A stretch of 64,000 nt of DNA from the NCBI GenBank assembly GCA_023213395.1, contig CM041465.1, forward strand, positions 71,555,741-71,619,740, read 5' to 3'. Shown here piece after piece: positions 10,502-22,790 of this stretch (its first letter is position 1; every line of letters begins with the position of its first letter). Position numbers and translations under genes: made by a program. Origin of the DNA: Cycas panzhihuaensis (Eukaryota > Cycadophyta). Under the pieces are notes generated by a model. The model was not told where the DNA came from. It saw only the letters and a list, made by a program, of their open reading frames with translations, and searched no databases.

Positions 10502-11326
10502 TCAGACACAATGGGTAGCAACACCCTTTCCTTTATCATCTTGGTTGCCTTTACGTTTGTCACGATGCTTGAACCAATAGTTCTTCTCATGGTGACCATC
10601 CTTCTTGCAATAATTGCACTTTCTATTAAACTTCTTCTTGTCTTGGGAGCTTTCTCCAGACCATTGTGTGATCTTCTCCTCCTTTGGGGCCTCCTTCTGT
10701 TGAGTTTTCATGGCTAAGGCCTGGCTTGAACCGGATCCTCCAAGCAAACCATGATGTTTTAGCTTGGTATCCTCTACTAGAATTAGGTTTTTAAACCCGT
10801 CAAAAGTTTCTGCCTCCATCATTTTATCTCTACTGTATATAGTCTGGAATGTGGCGAATGCAGCTGGCAGCTTTGACATGATTATCGCAAACATGAGTGC
10901 ATCATCGATCAAATTCTGCTTTAACTCTCCTAACTTGTTCTTCAAGTCGGTTATCTTGCTTAGGTAGGAGCTGATGTTATTCTCATCTTCGACTTTTAAA
11001 TTGAGTAGTTCCAACATCAGAGCAAGATGTCTATTCATCTTCTTCTTCTCAAAAGTGTCACACAACTTCGTCCAAATCTCGGCTGGGTCATCTAGATTGT
11101 GAACAAGGGCTCTCTAGTCTAGCGCTATTGAAAGTTTCAGTAGCCCAACGGCCATAAATTGCTTCTCTTTAAGTTTGATCTGCACCTTATAGTTAAGTGG
11201 GACCGACTCAAGCTTCGCCTTGGTGATTCCCTAGAGTTGGTTCACCATCAGAATTAGCTCCATGTTAGCCTTCCATTCGCTGAAGTTGTTACCATTAAAG
11301 ATAACCTTCAGCATAAGCTTCTCCAT
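10502..11326 (-). pseudogene. Copia gag (UBN2 type) of element B
   Basis: A gag of the Copia/UBN2 family starting at an ATG at 11,326. Early residues read VIFNGNNFSEWKANMEL. Two in-frame stops occur in the first 80 codons, after LMVNQL and after LSIALD. The longest open part (10,502-11,065) has SYLSKITDLKNKL, MSKLPAAFATFQTIY and a zinc knuckle CNYCKKDGHHEKNY, in which the last Cys of CX2CX4HX4C is Tyr. It is the same gag subfamily as in element E, where the knuckle is intact. Gag normally packages the RNA; this copy is not functional. Confidence 0.85.
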
Positions 11327-12818
11327 CTCGAATATCTGGCTACAAAATGAAGTACACAACACCAAACAAACATATTAAGGATGAAAATGCACCCTTGTGA
11401 CCTTCCTTTATTTCACGAGCACACTTCTAAAGGACCCTAACATAGATTATGCTCATGTCACTTAAGCCACTGACTGTATTTCTTCCCTTTTCTGTCAACA
11501 AACATCCTTAGATGGTCATTAAATGTCACACCTGACACTCCAAATGACCAAAAAATACTCATTTTAGTACACAAAAGGTACCACAAGATGACGATGCACG
11601 GTCACAAGTCTTAACTACACACATAACGCCCTGATCCACGCTTGAAATGGGTCAACAACGCTTTAATACTCCAAGTATTATCTTCACACTATATAAAAGT
11701 TCATATCTCAATGGTGCAAAGGGTCACTTTTTATATTTTCACTTTAAGGGGAATATGCCAAAAGGCATATTCCTAACAAATATGACTTCTAGAAAGGGGA
11801 ATGTTTGTTCTCTCACTAAACCCATGTCGTTTTAATATATCCAAAAGTCATACGACTTAGGACTTAGTGCTTTTTGCAGCCCTTGGTATCTCCTCACTGT
11901 TTGGAGATCTTACGGCAGCCGCAACTCCACCACAGACGACCTGCGTGCTTGTTGTCTTCTTCCAGACAGATGGACCTCGCCAACGGCTCACGGAACATCC
12001 ATCTTCTAGACAACAGTCAGTAATCCAAACTAAGAGAGATGCTGCCCAGCCACGTGGAGAAGCGCCCAACAAAGGAGAAAGACTGATAGCCATGTAGTAG
12101 TTCAGAGCCTAGCCAGGGAGAGAGACACATAGCCACTTGGAGAAGCACCCAACACACTTCAAACACGCCCAACACACAAGAAGGATGCCCAAAAATAGCC
12201 CAACTATGAGTATTAAGCACCCAACCAACACAATCCATACTTTGGCTTTGTATATCTCTCGCTTTTAGTCTTTGACAGCTTATTTTATGTATACAAGTCT
12301 CCAAAATAGCCCAGCAATATCTTAACACATAGGTGCGGGCTCAATACAGTGAATTCACCCAAAGAGAGGGGTCACAAAAGCACAACACCTAAAAAAATAT
12401 GAAGATCTACTAGATACGACACCTAACCAAGTGTAGTAGGCTGAAAACGATCCAAAAATGGCTCCAATCTCTCCCTTATACTGACTTGTAAGTAGATGGC
12501 TCCAGAAAGTGCTCTTTCTTTATGAGTTTTATTGTGTTCTGATCAACTTACTTGTATACAAAGAAGGTTGTCCTCAAAGTCGCTGAGTCACCAATAGAAC
12601 GTGTTCTGCATGCCTGAATATTGACTCCGATAACCCTTACACTTTGTTGAATAGTGATCTCCACTACTCTAACAACCACTGATTTTCTATGCCTACTTCT
12701 GCACGATGTTAGAGTTGATGGACCCTCAAGATTCGTCTTGGGTCAGATAGCATCACCCGGTGACCAACGATCTAATCTCCCCACTCACCATCAAGCTTCA
12801 GCTGTGCAGGACCCTACT
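11327..12818 (-). other. Untranslated leader of element B with short internal repeats
   Basis: No domain is recognised between gag and the PBS. A GC-richer part, 11,870-12,340, carries the word cccaaca many times. It also has two related copies of a unit of about 24 bp: agccacgtggagaagcgccc at about 12,047 and agccacttggagaagcaccc at about 12,131. Reading frames here (for example at 11,857-12,093) have no family resemblance and are probably chance. Confidence 0.55.
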
Positions 12819-12830
12819 CCTCTGATACCA
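12819..12830 (-). promoter_or_regulatory. Primer-binding site of element B (initiator tRNA-Met)
   Basis: The minus strand reads TGGTATCAGAGG directly after the LTR end CAAACA. This matches the 3' end complement of plant initiator tRNA-Met, the usual Copia primer. Confidence 0.85.
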
Positions 12831-13189
12831 TGTTTGAGAACATGAAATCATACACATATGTTCTCAACCATAGGATCTTTAACCATACACAACAAGCCAC
12901 AAATTGCAAATATAGAAAATAGATGCACAAAACATAAGATATACATGGGAAACCCTTTTGAGAAAAAACCCACCACAAAAGGATCCTCAAGGGATCATTG
13001 ATTATTACATAATGAACTTAGATGATTAGAATACACAAGGCCTCAAGGCATATATACTCTCCAAGAGGTGTCACCCATTTAGGGTTGTGACCCTCTGAAT
13101 AAATTGCACCTTTTTGCTCACACCGTTTCACATAATTAAACCACATTAACATTAATTAAGTGGCTTAATAATTAACTGCCATGCTAACA
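12831..13189 (-). repeat. 5' LTR of element B, about 359 bp
   Basis: On the minus strand it starts TGTTAGCATGG and ends CTCAAACA, followed by the PBS. A TATA-like tatata lies near 13,050. The outer end was chosen at the TGTTAG typical of Copia LTRs; the following 5 bases are gtatt. The partner LTR is not in the window, so the outer boundary is inferred. Confidence 0.65.
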
Positions 13190-14132
13190 GTATTAAATGC
13201 CTTAGAGGGATAAATATCATTATGTCTAAAATGCATTTATCTCATCCATCATCAAAAGTTCTCATATGTGCTTTACTTTTGAATTTTAAGCCATAAATAT
13301 ATCATAAATAAGTCTTAAATATTTATTTGCATCTATTTTCAACTAAACATGTCTAAACTTATCATAAAATATCCATTTACGTTAATATATATTGAGGAGA
13401 ATTTAAAATCATAAAAAAATACCAAACTATATCTCAAACTTCTAAAAAAATTTCACTTTTTTATTATGCTAAAAATTGCTTATCCAACTTTACTAATTAA
13501 AATTTCTATAATAAAATATCCAAAGTATGGTTTATCACCACTCATTTGGTATGAATTTGAGTCTTCTTTCCAATGGTTCAAGTATCACTCAAATTTGATC
13601 TCATATAAAGAAGTTATACTCAAAATAGTATCATCATGTTATAAAAGTATATTAGTATAATAATTATACCTATTACTAAAATAATGATAACTTTTTATTC
13701 TAATATCTAATTTATTTAAAATAATTTTTAATCGAAATTAGACTTTAATAAATGCATATTTAAAAATATTTAAGGTTAATTAGATATATATAACAAAAGT
13801 TACGGACATTAGAATTTATAATAATAGACTTTTTGTGCTATAGATGATGATGAACAATAAGCAAAAATTGAAACTCTTATAATGTTCATAAAATTTCCTT
13901 AATACTTACAATATAACCACTTAAAATTTATGGCTTGGGTCTTCTCATCTCAAATTTATAATTTTTTATCCTGATTTTATTTGTTTACACCTCTAAATTA
14001 TAAATCTTTGATAAAACCTTTATCTTCATACCTTTGTCATACCCTAAATTGTGCATTAAAATATCTCACCAATAATTATTTCTCTTTAAATTATGATATT
14101 AATATTCATAAATATTTAATATATTAATTTTG
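13190..14132. other. AT-rich DNA without recognised features
   Basis: Very AT-rich. No open frame with a known domain, no tRNA-like fold and no LTR boundary was recognised. The part 13,540-13,640 (gagtcttctttccaatgg and following) loosely resembles the shared AT-rich module discussed for elements F1 and F2, but too weakly to assign. Confidence 0.5.
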
Positions 14133-14425
14133 TATTAGAATATATGATTATTCTTACATATGTAATGTTTAATGTAAGATTATGAATCTATATAATCCCA
14201 CATATAAAAGTATTGATATATGTGACATGTCTGTATATTCATGTATACATCTTATTAGATGATGAAAAGGCTCAAATATATTATAGGCTGTTCATGAGGT
14301 GACATAATCTATAAATATGTATATACACCACTTGATAATTTGAGAATGGAAGAGAAATGATCCAGCTTAAAGATGTGATCATTTGAATATCATAATAAAT
14401 CAGAACTATCCACGTCAACCTTCTT
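14133..14425 (+). repeat. LTR D1, truncated at its 3' end
   Basis: Starts tattagaatatatgattatt and is alignable with D2 at 14,542 for about 290 bp, up to aaccttct. It then jumps directly into the sequence that precedes the polypurine tract of D2. So the 3' half of this LTR and almost all of an internal region are deleted. Confidence 0.75.
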
Positions 14426-14541
14426 CATTAATCTTAATTAAGCTTAATACAAATTCTAACATACAAAAAAATCATGAAGAAATAAAGACCAAGGATGAAG
14501 ATGAATATTACAAATTAATGATACTAAATATTAAGGGGAAG
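14426..14541 (+). repeat. Residual 3' internal sequence of family D with polypurine tract
   Basis: The segment from cttaattaagcttaatacaa to attaaggggaag is repeated in recognisable form at 45,150-45,266, in front of LTR D3. The terminal aaggggaag is the polypurine tract, so D2 was a 3' LTR of an element whose body is deleted. Confidence 0.7.
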
Positions 14542-14944
14542 TATTAGAATATATGATTATTCCCATATATATAATATTTAATATAAGATTGTGGACCCAC
14601 ACAATCCTACACTTACAAATATTGATATATATGACATGCACATATATTCATATATACATCCTATTAGATGATGAAAATGCTCAAAGATATTACAAGTTAT
14701 TCATAAAGTGAAATAATCTATAAACATATACACATTCACACCACTTGAGAACTTTAGAAAAGAGGAGAAAGGATCAAGCTTGGAGATATAATTATTTAGA
14801 GATCATAATAAATTAGAGCCACCAACTATAACCTTCTCTCGTGATTTTTCCTCTTGATTTTTTCACATATAAATTTGTTATCTCTTTTGGTGCATTCTTG
14901 TTGATATGATATTACTCTATGTTTATGATATTACTTGATATGTT

Positions 14945-14981
<37 letters not shown>

Positions 14982-15064
14982 TATATAGATATTCCTTATG
15001 TTATGATTAATTTATTATACTTGATTGATATGCTTCCACTATGTATGATGAGTATATTGTAGCA
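14542..15064 (+). repeat. LTR D2, about 523 bp
   Basis: Starts tattagaatatatg after a polypurine tract and ends attgtagca directly before tggtattag, a Met-tRNA PBS form. It includes an (AT)n run at 14,947-14,979. The 5' end is TA rather than TG, as in D1 and D3. Being flanked by a PPT on one side and a PBS on the other is unusual for a single element. Confidence 0.72.
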
Positions 15065-15155
15065 TGGTATTAGACTAGCATTAAAAATTCTAATATGGTA
15101 TTAGAGCCATGGTGATGTTGTAAGCCTATCAGAGCTATGTTGTAAAAGATCTTAC
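15065..15155 (+). other. Family D PBS and first internal bases, interrupted by element C
   Basis: Starts tggtattagac, a diverged initiator Met-tRNA PBS, and runs 91 bp to the insertion point of element C. The first 25 bases resemble those after LTR D3. A second PBS-like tggtattagagcc follows at about 15,104. The last five bases, cttac, are the left target duplication of C. Confidence 0.6.
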
Positions 15156-15533
15156 TATTAAATTCATAAACAAGATCTAACAATAATATATATTCAAATA
15201 TAAATTAGGAAAATAGAGATCCAGCACTACAATAATACAAATTAGTTACAAAATAATGCAATCATCAAATTGGTTAAATAATTGCTCTTAATTTTGGTAG
15301 AGCTTCTATATATAAAAACTTTTAATATACAAAGTAAAGGATTTATGCTCAATTTATAAGCATATAAACCCAAGATATAAGAATATAATTAGTTGATATA
15401 TCAACAAAGTGGGGAGACTTGACCCATTTAACAAATATAATATAATTTACAAAGGGGATGCCCTAATATTACATTGAGTATAAATATATGATACATGAAT
15501 ATTATAATGAAGATATTATTATTAGTTTTAACA
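15156..15533 (-). repeat. 3' LTR of element C, 378 bp
   Basis: On the plus strand it runs tattaaattcataaac ... attagttttaaca. It aligns along its length with 22,050-22,408, including the shared words ttaatttataagcatat and gacaacat- or tatcaacaaagtgg-like stretches. Immediately right is ccctccctta, the complement of the polypurine tract. Confidence 0.85.
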
Positions 15534-15543
15534 CCCTCCCTTA
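15534..15543 (-). promoter_or_regulatory. Polypurine tract of element C
   Basis: The minus strand reads TAAGGGAGGG directly before the LTR start TGTTAAAAC. In the family this primes plus-strand DNA synthesis. Confidence 0.8.
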
Positions 15544-15578
15544 ATGATAGCTTTGTTAGATTTGATGCTAAGGTTATA

Positions 15579-17420
15579 CTAGAACCTTTTAAACTTTAAT
15601 TTGCTAAGTGCTTTGTTGAAGATATTTGCAACCCAGTTCTTAGTTGATCGGTAAATAAGGTCAACTTCTCTGTTTTGAATATTCTCATGGATGAAGTGAT
15701 GGTGGACCTTTATGTACTTGGTTTCAGTATAAAAAATAAGATTCTTCATCATCTTCAACACACTTTAGTTATTATAATAGAGAATGGTAGTTGAAGTTTA
15801 TTGAAGTCCAAGTTCAGCAAGAATTCTTCTAATCTAAATCAACTCTGTGGTGGCATGGACAACTACTTTATATTTAGATTGAGTGGAGAAGAAAGTAATA
15901 TTAGGTTGTTTCTTATAGCTCTAAGAGATTATGACTAAGTTTATATCAAAATAGTATCTTGATGTTGAATGGCATATGTCTTAGCAACTTACCCAATTAG
16001 CATTTGTATATCCTTTCAGGATGGGAGATTCAGTTTAATTTTAGTCAAGCCTAAACTGATGCGTGTCATGTATTACTTAAGGATTCTAGTGGCAACCTTG
16101 TAATGGGATGCTTTAGGCTGCAACATATACCTAGAACAGATTCCAACTGCATAAGAGATGTTCAGGCAAGTATGAGTAAGGTAGATGAGGCTCCTAACTA
16201 ACTATTGGTATAATATAGGATCAAAGGGATTTTCTTGTTCATCTAAGTTAAGATTAGTTCCTATTTCCATTGGAGTTGGTACAGGCTTGTAGTCAGTCAT
16301 TATAAACTACTATAAGAGTTCATTAGAGTACTTGGATTATAATAGAAATATGTATCCTAGTCTTTTCCACACTTTAATTCCAAGAAAATAGTGTAGTAAC
16401 CTAAGATCTGTCATCTCAAAGTTGCTTTTTAATTCATATTGTAACCAAGTTATAACTTCATTATCATTACTAGTAATTGCTAAGTCATCCACATAGAGTA
16501 CAATGATTGTGATTAAGTTGCCTCTAACTCAAATGTATAGATCTAAATTAGAGGGTAAACGAGTGAATCTATGCTTTATGAAAAATGCACCAATCTTTGT
16601 ATACTAGGCATATGGTGCCTACTTCAATCTATATAAGGCTTTCTTAAGTTTGTAAACTAAGTGTTCTTTACCAAGAACAACACAACTAGGAGGTTACTTC
16701 AAGAAAACCTCTTCTATACCACTTGAATTGAGCTATAAGAGACATAACTAAATAGAATATAGTTATATTGCCTATCAGTATAAAGGTTTCATCATAATCA
16801 ATCCCCTCTTGTTATTTAAAATCTCTTATAACTAGATGAGTTTTATGACACTCAATGGTACCATCAATATGGAATTCGGTCTTGTAAAGCCATCGACAAT
16901 CAATTGGCTTTTTTCTAGGTGGCAATTTTATTAGCTCCCATGTAACATCCTTAAGGATAGAGTTCATCTCTTCATCCATTGCTACTTTCTATATTTGGTA
17001 GCTTTGGTTGTCTTCTCAAATGTAGAAGGCTCAGAGGTATCAATGATATATGCCATTAATGCATAATTAGTAGAGTGTCTCATTTTAGACTCTCTTTAGG
17101 GAGATGTGGGAGCAGGAGGAGCATCCTTTATCAGTTGTTGTATCCACTTAAGGGTGGTTGAAAACAGGTGGCCTCTATCAAAAAATCATTAACTGATATA
17201 TGTGGCATTGATGTGCTAGCATCTAATATAGATATTGAGGCTATTAGAACTAAAAATAAACCTAGTGTGTAGGAGGATGTAAGTGCTAGTAACTCAAGAA
17301 TTAGTACAAAAGGCACTTCAAGTGTACTAACATCATTCTTTATTATAAATTAAATTTATAAGGGATCCAGGTCCTCAATATCTTTAGCAAATATTACATC
17401 CCAAGTGGTGTATGTCTGGT
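15579..17420 (-). pseudogene. Copia reverse transcriptase and RNase H of element C
   Basis: The RNase H end is open at 15,579-15,761: TKYIKVHHHFIHENIQ, VDLIYRSTKNWVANIF and NKALSKLKF match the Copia RNase H C-terminus. Further right the RT is readable through stops. The catalytic motif LYVDDLAITSND lies at about 16,475-16,505 and NFEMTDLRLLHYFLGI follows on the element strand. Both catalytic Asp residues are kept, but several stops and frame changes make the gene dead. In the family it copies the element RNA to DNA. Confidence 0.85.
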
Positions 17421-18560
17421 TTCCAATAATGTCATATACTTTATAGGCTTTGTATATAAGTACATAGCCAAGAAAAATATACTTGAAGGTTTTATCATCC
17501 AATTTCTTCCTATTCTCCTTGGGAATGAATTTGTAGGCTATACATTTAAATGTCCTTAGATGATAAATTATTGGTTTGATGTCTCACCAAGCCTCCTTGG
17601 GAGTGATGCTTCTAACTACTATTGTAGCACTTCTATTAGTCAAATAAGTAATAGTTGATATGGCTACAACCCAAAACTAGGTGGTATAATTCACAACACT
17701 TAACATGGCTTTTAGTTTCTTCACTAATGTTTGGTTCATCCTTTTTTTAATACCATTTTGTTAAGATATGTAAAGGGCTAAGAATTGGTATTTGATGCTA
17801 TATTATTTGTAAAAGTTGGTGAATTAGTTTGATATATACTCTTCTTCATTGTCAGATCTTAGTACCTTGATGTGCATACCACTTTTGTTTTCTACCTCAA
17901 CCTTGAATTCTTTAAACCTGTTAAAGACTTGGAATTTATTCTTAAGAAAGTAGACCCATACCTTGTTATAATAGTCATCAATAAATATTATGAAAAATAG
18001 ATTTCTATTGAGAGAAGGAACTAATATGGGTTTATAAATATCTGAGTGGACTAGTCCTAATGGTTTTGAGGCTCTCCATGTTTTCCTTGATGGGAATCAC
18101 TCTTTATGTTGTTTGCCCACTAAGAAGGCCTCACAAATATATTTGTTTCTCCTAATGATTGGAAGTCCATTCATTATATGTAGCCTATACATGATATTTA
18201 AACTCTATATATTTAGGTGACGAAGGCATTGATGCCATAGTTGGTCGTTGGTGCTATTAGAGGTGGTTTTTTCTTTAAAGTATGAACATTCATCTTGATC
18301 TTAGTCAAGGGCTAGTTCTTCAACCATGATTACTTTTTGCTTATCAAGGTGATTATTATATGCCATATAATAGGATTCTTATGGTGGAATAATAAGGAGA
18401 GGAAACCTATTAAGTTTATATAGGCTACTATCCTTATGTGATGTTGTCATGAGCTATCTAGTAATATGGTCTATGATTGTGTAGATGCCTTAATTAATAA
18501 GAACATCCAAGATTTACTTATCAATTTGGCTGATAGAGAGTAGATTCATCTTCATGCCTA
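17420..18560 (-). pseudogene. Copia integrase of element C
   Basis: Readable on the minus strand through stops: LWHQCLRHLNI (pre-integrase zinc region), GLVHSDIYKPI (first Asp of the core), FFIIFIDDYY, VWVYFLKNKFQVFNRFKEF, VLRSDNEEEYIS (second Asp) and QNGIKKRMNQTL (third acidic position region, decayed). The C-terminal part has FGYV-like FLGYVLIYKAYKVYD. The order places it between protease and RT, as in Copia. Confidence 0.82.
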
Positions 18561-18588
18561 AAACTAGAATAATATTATTTATGTGCTA

Positions 18589-20061
18589 CTAGATTTTAGA
18601 GTCCTTCAATGCAATGGAATCTCTTCCAACTTTGGTCACATCATAGGTGAGGTTGTCTTTAAATATGATGGTTTGAGATTTAATCAGATAAGTCTCTTCT
18701 AACAAGTATTTAGTGCTAGTCATATGACATATGATATCAGAATCTAGTACCCAAGAATTATCATCATGTTTGGATGACAAAGCTATAAAGAACAAGTTTT
18801 TTTAGGATTAAGAATCAACCACATTGCCTTCTTATTATGTATTTTGGTTGTTCCTTGAGTTTCTTGGTTGTAACCTTTACTTGTTTAATTGGTGCTAGTT
18901 CTAGTTCTACCTTTAATTCCAATTCTATTAGAAGTATGACACTAGTTGTTAAACCATTAGTCCTCCTTGTGAAAAGCTAGGGCCTCATTGTTGAAAGTAA
19001 GGGCCATCTTAATGAAAGTTAGGGCCTCCTTGTTGAAAACTAGTACCACCTTGTTGAAAGTTAGGCCTATATGATTTTCTCCCTTGGTTTTGAAGCATCT
19101 AGATATTAGTTTGTCTTCTCATATAATCAATAAAGTGCCTATTTTTTCCATAATACATATAGGTGATATTTTATTTAAGTTATTAATTCCTTGGTGGTTA
19201 AGGTTATTATGGTTATTATAGATGTTAAGGCTATTGAGATTGTTAAGAGGAAGTGACAACCTATTAAGACTATGGTTGTTGATGTGTTGGTTATTGACTT
19301 GGCTATTATGAGATATTCAAGGAGTCAAACTAATGAGTAAAGATTTGTAGATAACCTGGCTATTAATTTAGCTATTAAAGTGACTTGTTCTCTCCTAAAT
19401 TCTTGGCCACAAATATAAGAGTAAAGTCAAAGGTAGATGCTACTCCTTAGCGATTAAAAATATTCTCCCCTCTAAGTAAGAGTAATTTAAAAGTATTAAA
19501 GTCTATTTTAGCAAAGGTATCATAGAGTCTAGATACAAAGTTATTATATTCTGTAGGAAGGATATTGAGGATGCTAAACATAAGATCATGATTAGAGGGA
19601 GGTTCACCGAGGATGATAAGTTAATTTCTTATTGTTTTAAATTCTATTAGGTGGGCTATAATAATTTTAGCAAAATGCATGCTAAATAGGCATGCTTTTA
19701 AGGTTAGGGACTTAAAGTCATCTTTCCTCTCATAAAGGGTATAAATAATGCCCCATGCTTTATGGGAGGTTTGGGATATTTTAATATTTTAATCCACTTG
19801 GTCTTCTATAGCTAAATGGAGGAATGAAAGGGCTATATTATCCTTAGCTTTGAAATTGGCTAAGGCCACTAGATCAAGTGGAATTTCAATGGTGGGATCA
19901 TTTAAATCCTTAGTAGTAGGTTTGGGTAGAGGTATGTCATTACTGACATAAACCTAATAATCATTCATAATAAAAAGATTTTTAACTTATTTCTTCCATA
20001 CTAAAAAGTTATTCATGTCACTAAGTTTGATAGTATTAGACAAAAGAATTTGGGTTGCCAT
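18589..20061 (-). pseudogene. Copia gag and protease of element C
   Basis: Gag starts at an ATG at 20,061 with MATQILLSNTIKLSDMNNF and IPLPKPTTKDLNDPTIEIPL. It continues with LSFLHLAIEDQVD, ISQTSHKAWGIIYTLYE and LMFSILNILPTEYNNFVSRL, with in-frame stops in the first 40 codons and later. The protease region (18,589-18,795) contains SWVLDSDIICHMTS, where the expected Gly of the DSG active site is Asp. Glycine/asparagine-rich sequence between them (18,850-19,350) includes several near-identical repeats around ttgttgaaagttagggcc. Confidence 0.82.
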
Positions 20062-22037
20062 TTTAATATGCTATTTAAAGTGACTTTTAGTGTTCTTTTA
20101 TGTCCTATCTACCTAGTAGGGCTACTAAACTAGAATACTAAGCTAAGGGATCTCTACGAAGTATTCAATTATTATTCTGTCTAGTGGTACCTACTTAGAA
20201 GTAGAAAATTAGGGACCTATATACTAATATGTGAGCTCTAGGCTCTATATACCTCAATACATGGTCTACTAAAAAGGTCAAAGAAACCCTTTGACTTGTT
20301 AGTCCACTTGTGTCAAATTTATGCCTAATGATAAATCTAGCTGAGAACTACTAACCAAGACACTCATTTCCTCTAGGTCTAACTTACTCTCTAAACTCTA
20401 AGGTAGGGTTTACACCTTAGCCTATCACTTAATATACCTTATAGATAATTGTCTTCTTTAATATCTATAGAATTTAAGAAAATCTAACGGTAGGTATGGA
20501 GTTGTAATTTTAGGGGTCCTAATTATTTTCCTTATAAGGTTGGTAAAGTTTTCTTATGGATTGGGAATCATCTTTCTTAATGTTTTGAGTTAAAAATAAT
20601 TTTTTAAAATACAATCTTATTTATAGATAGGGTTCCTTTTATAAAAATAAAAGCAAGGAAACTAAAAAAGAAAATAACTTCAAAGAAATGAGAGGGTTAG
20701 GATACTCTTTTAATGGACTTTTCTCCAAGTAAAGATTAATCTCATTCATACAAGAAGGGCTCCTACAACCACAAAGCACAAGCACTTGTTAACCAATAAA
20801 TAAGATAAGATAATATATTAAAAAATAATATTCAACAATAAAAAATCCTTTACAAACTAAGAGATAAGCCTCTAATTAATGAAATAAGACTTATGATTGG
20901 TCCAAAAAGAAGGTCAAATTTAGTATCTTGTAATTCCTTCAAAAACTACTTAAATCTAGATGAAATTAGCTCTAATCTATAGAACTCTATATTCTAATAG
21001 TTCAGATGATGCTAAAATATAACTTCCTATTAAGGAGATATTGCAAAAACTGTATAGGATACTCCTTATGGGTAAAAAGTTAGGTTAGAGTGTCTTAAGC
21101 CCTCTTTACTAAATAACCCTTAGTCTCAGCAGGTCACCATGTGACCACCCACTAGTCTACAGAGGAGCTAGTGGATCCAAAATTATTATTAAATATAAAA
21201 TATAATTTTTTATTAAAAAAAAAAAAAAAAAAAAAAATTATAACTCTTTGAGACTTTCTCCTTTAGATCTAAAGGCCTTAGTCACAGGGGGGGTTTGTAT
21301 GTAACCATCAACTAACAAAGGTACACAATATTAAATTTGATGAGAAGTTCAAATCAAATTAAATTATATTTAAACTTTGTTAAAATAAATAAATCAAAGA
21401 AATAAAATACACATGAATAACTGCACAAATTTTCTACGAATAGAGGCAATAGATCTCAATGAAATCAAGTTGAGAGAATAGATCTACAACTAGTGTAGCT
21501 TCTAGATGGTTCTACTAGAGGTTTGAAGAGCAAATATACTTCACCTAAGGTTGCACGATGTGAAATAGGGCATGAGAGAGCTAACGGAAGACACAGAGGA
21601 GCCGCAACCTAGACTGGCTTCATATTTAATTAGATTTTATTGAAATAGCTTTAGGTCTGCTACACTCTAACTTTAATAGGTAATACATAGGCCCAACATG
21701 GATCTGGGAATAACTTGAGTCATGTAGGGCAAGATTTGATTTACATTATCCTTGAAAACAAGAAAATAAAAGCTGAATAACATGAAATAATGTGCAATTT
21801 TTGTCATTTTTGCATGAAACAATAATAGAGAAGCTAGGGGACTACTACCAGTTAGTCAAACAATAAATAAGAACTGCTACATGATAGATACACCCTATAA
21901 TAGTGTCAGACTTATTGAAAATCCCTAAAACTACTTATGAAATATGAAAATAGAGGTGAACAAGGTGTCATTATTAATAAATGGACCACTATTTATCATC
22001 AAAGCTTATAATAAACTAACTAAAATATATATTAGAA
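20062..22037 (-). other. Leader of element C
   Basis: A long untranslated leader of almost 2 kb with no recognised domain. It holds a poly-A/T run at 21,215-21,237. At 20,990-21,180 it has a copy of an AT-rich module with stretches such as ggtcaccatgtgaccacc and atattgcaaaaact, similar in layout to modules in F1 and F2. A degenerate repeat of the cttgtaattccttc type is also present. Confidence 0.5.
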
Positions 22038-22049
22038 ACTCTGACTCCA
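22038..22049 (-). promoter_or_regulatory. Primer-binding site of element C
   Basis: The minus strand reads TGGAGTCAGAGT right after the LTR end ATTTAACA. It is the initiator Met-tRNA type with two changes. Confidence 0.7.
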
Positions 22050-22408
22050 TGTTAAATTCGTCAACAAGATCTAATAATAATGTGCATTCAAATATAAATT
22101 AAAAAAATAGAGATCTAACACTATAATAATGCAAATTGATTGTAGAATAATGTGATTGTCAAATTCATTAAATAATCTCTCTCAATTTTGTCACTCTCAA
22201 TATGCAAAGAAAAGGTTTTGCGCTTAATTTATAAGCATATGAACCCTAAATACAAGAACATAATTGGACAACATATCGACAAAGTGGGTGGACTCAACCA
22301 ATTTAATAAATACAACATAATTTATAAAAGGGGTTCTCTAATATTATATTGAGTACAAAGGTATGATATATGAATATTACAATGAAGGTGTTGTTATTAG
22401 TTTTAACA
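22050..22408 (-). repeat. 5' LTR of element C, 359 bp
   Basis: On the plus strand it runs tgttaaattcgtc ... gttttaaca, a clean TGTTA...TAACA. It pairs with 15,156-15,533. The right flank cttat is the target duplication. Confidence 0.88.
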
Positions 22409-22790
22409 CTTATGAAGCATATTAAAACATATATATGAGCTAGTTGATCCAATAATAGAGCTAGTGATAAAGCTAGTATGAGCTAATACAAGAGCGAGGT
22501 TAATAAGAGTTTTAATATGCTAAATATTTAATTATGCTAGTGACATATAACCAAGATTCTAGGGCATGATGAAGATGACTAAAACTAGATATAGATGTTA
22601 AAAATTAATAGGTAATATTGATTATTAAATTTATGTGGATAATTATTTTATGCATGCTGGCACTATATATTCTTGAGACATGTAGGTTTCAAATGAGTCT
22701 ATCAATGTGATGAAAATAAGAACTATTACCAATTGAGTTCACTTATGTAGATCAATCACTTATAGATGTAGCTAAGGTTTTGTAAAATTG
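22409..22790. other. AT-rich DNA between elements C and F1, probably family D interior
   Basis: This is the continuation of the sequence that C interrupted. It has repeated gagctagt words near 22,437-22,500 and no recognised coding signature. The last five bases, aattg (22,786-22,790), are the left target duplication of F1. Confidence 0.5.

Larger units (their letters stand above)
10080..13189 (-). mobile_element. Element B: 5' portion of a Ty1/Copia element, interrupted by element A
   Basis: From right to left: 5' LTR 12,831-13,189, PBS, a 1.5-kb leader, gag, protease/pre-integrase region, then an abrupt change at 10,080 into the LTR of A. The Copia frame is still readable up to that point. 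The simplest reading is that A inserted into B, with the rest of B beyond A's missing 3' LTR, left of the window. Gag carries in-frame stops, so B is dead. Confidence 0.82.
15156..22408 (-). mobile_element. Element C: full-length decayed Ty1/Copia element with target-site duplication
   Basis: LTRs at 15,156-15,533 and 22,050-22,408 are clearly related. The flanking 5-mers are cttac (left) and cttat (right), a target duplication with one change. From right to left: PBS, a 2-kb leader, gag, protease, integrase, RT and RNase H, then the polypurine tract, which is Copia order. Frames are broken by many stops, so the element is an old insertion. It split family D DNA at 15,155/22,409. Confidence 0.9.

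Noticed and set aside
11857-12328. Frames in the leader of element B
   Set aside because: The region is full of short cccaaca-type repeats and lies between gag and PBS; no gene family fits.
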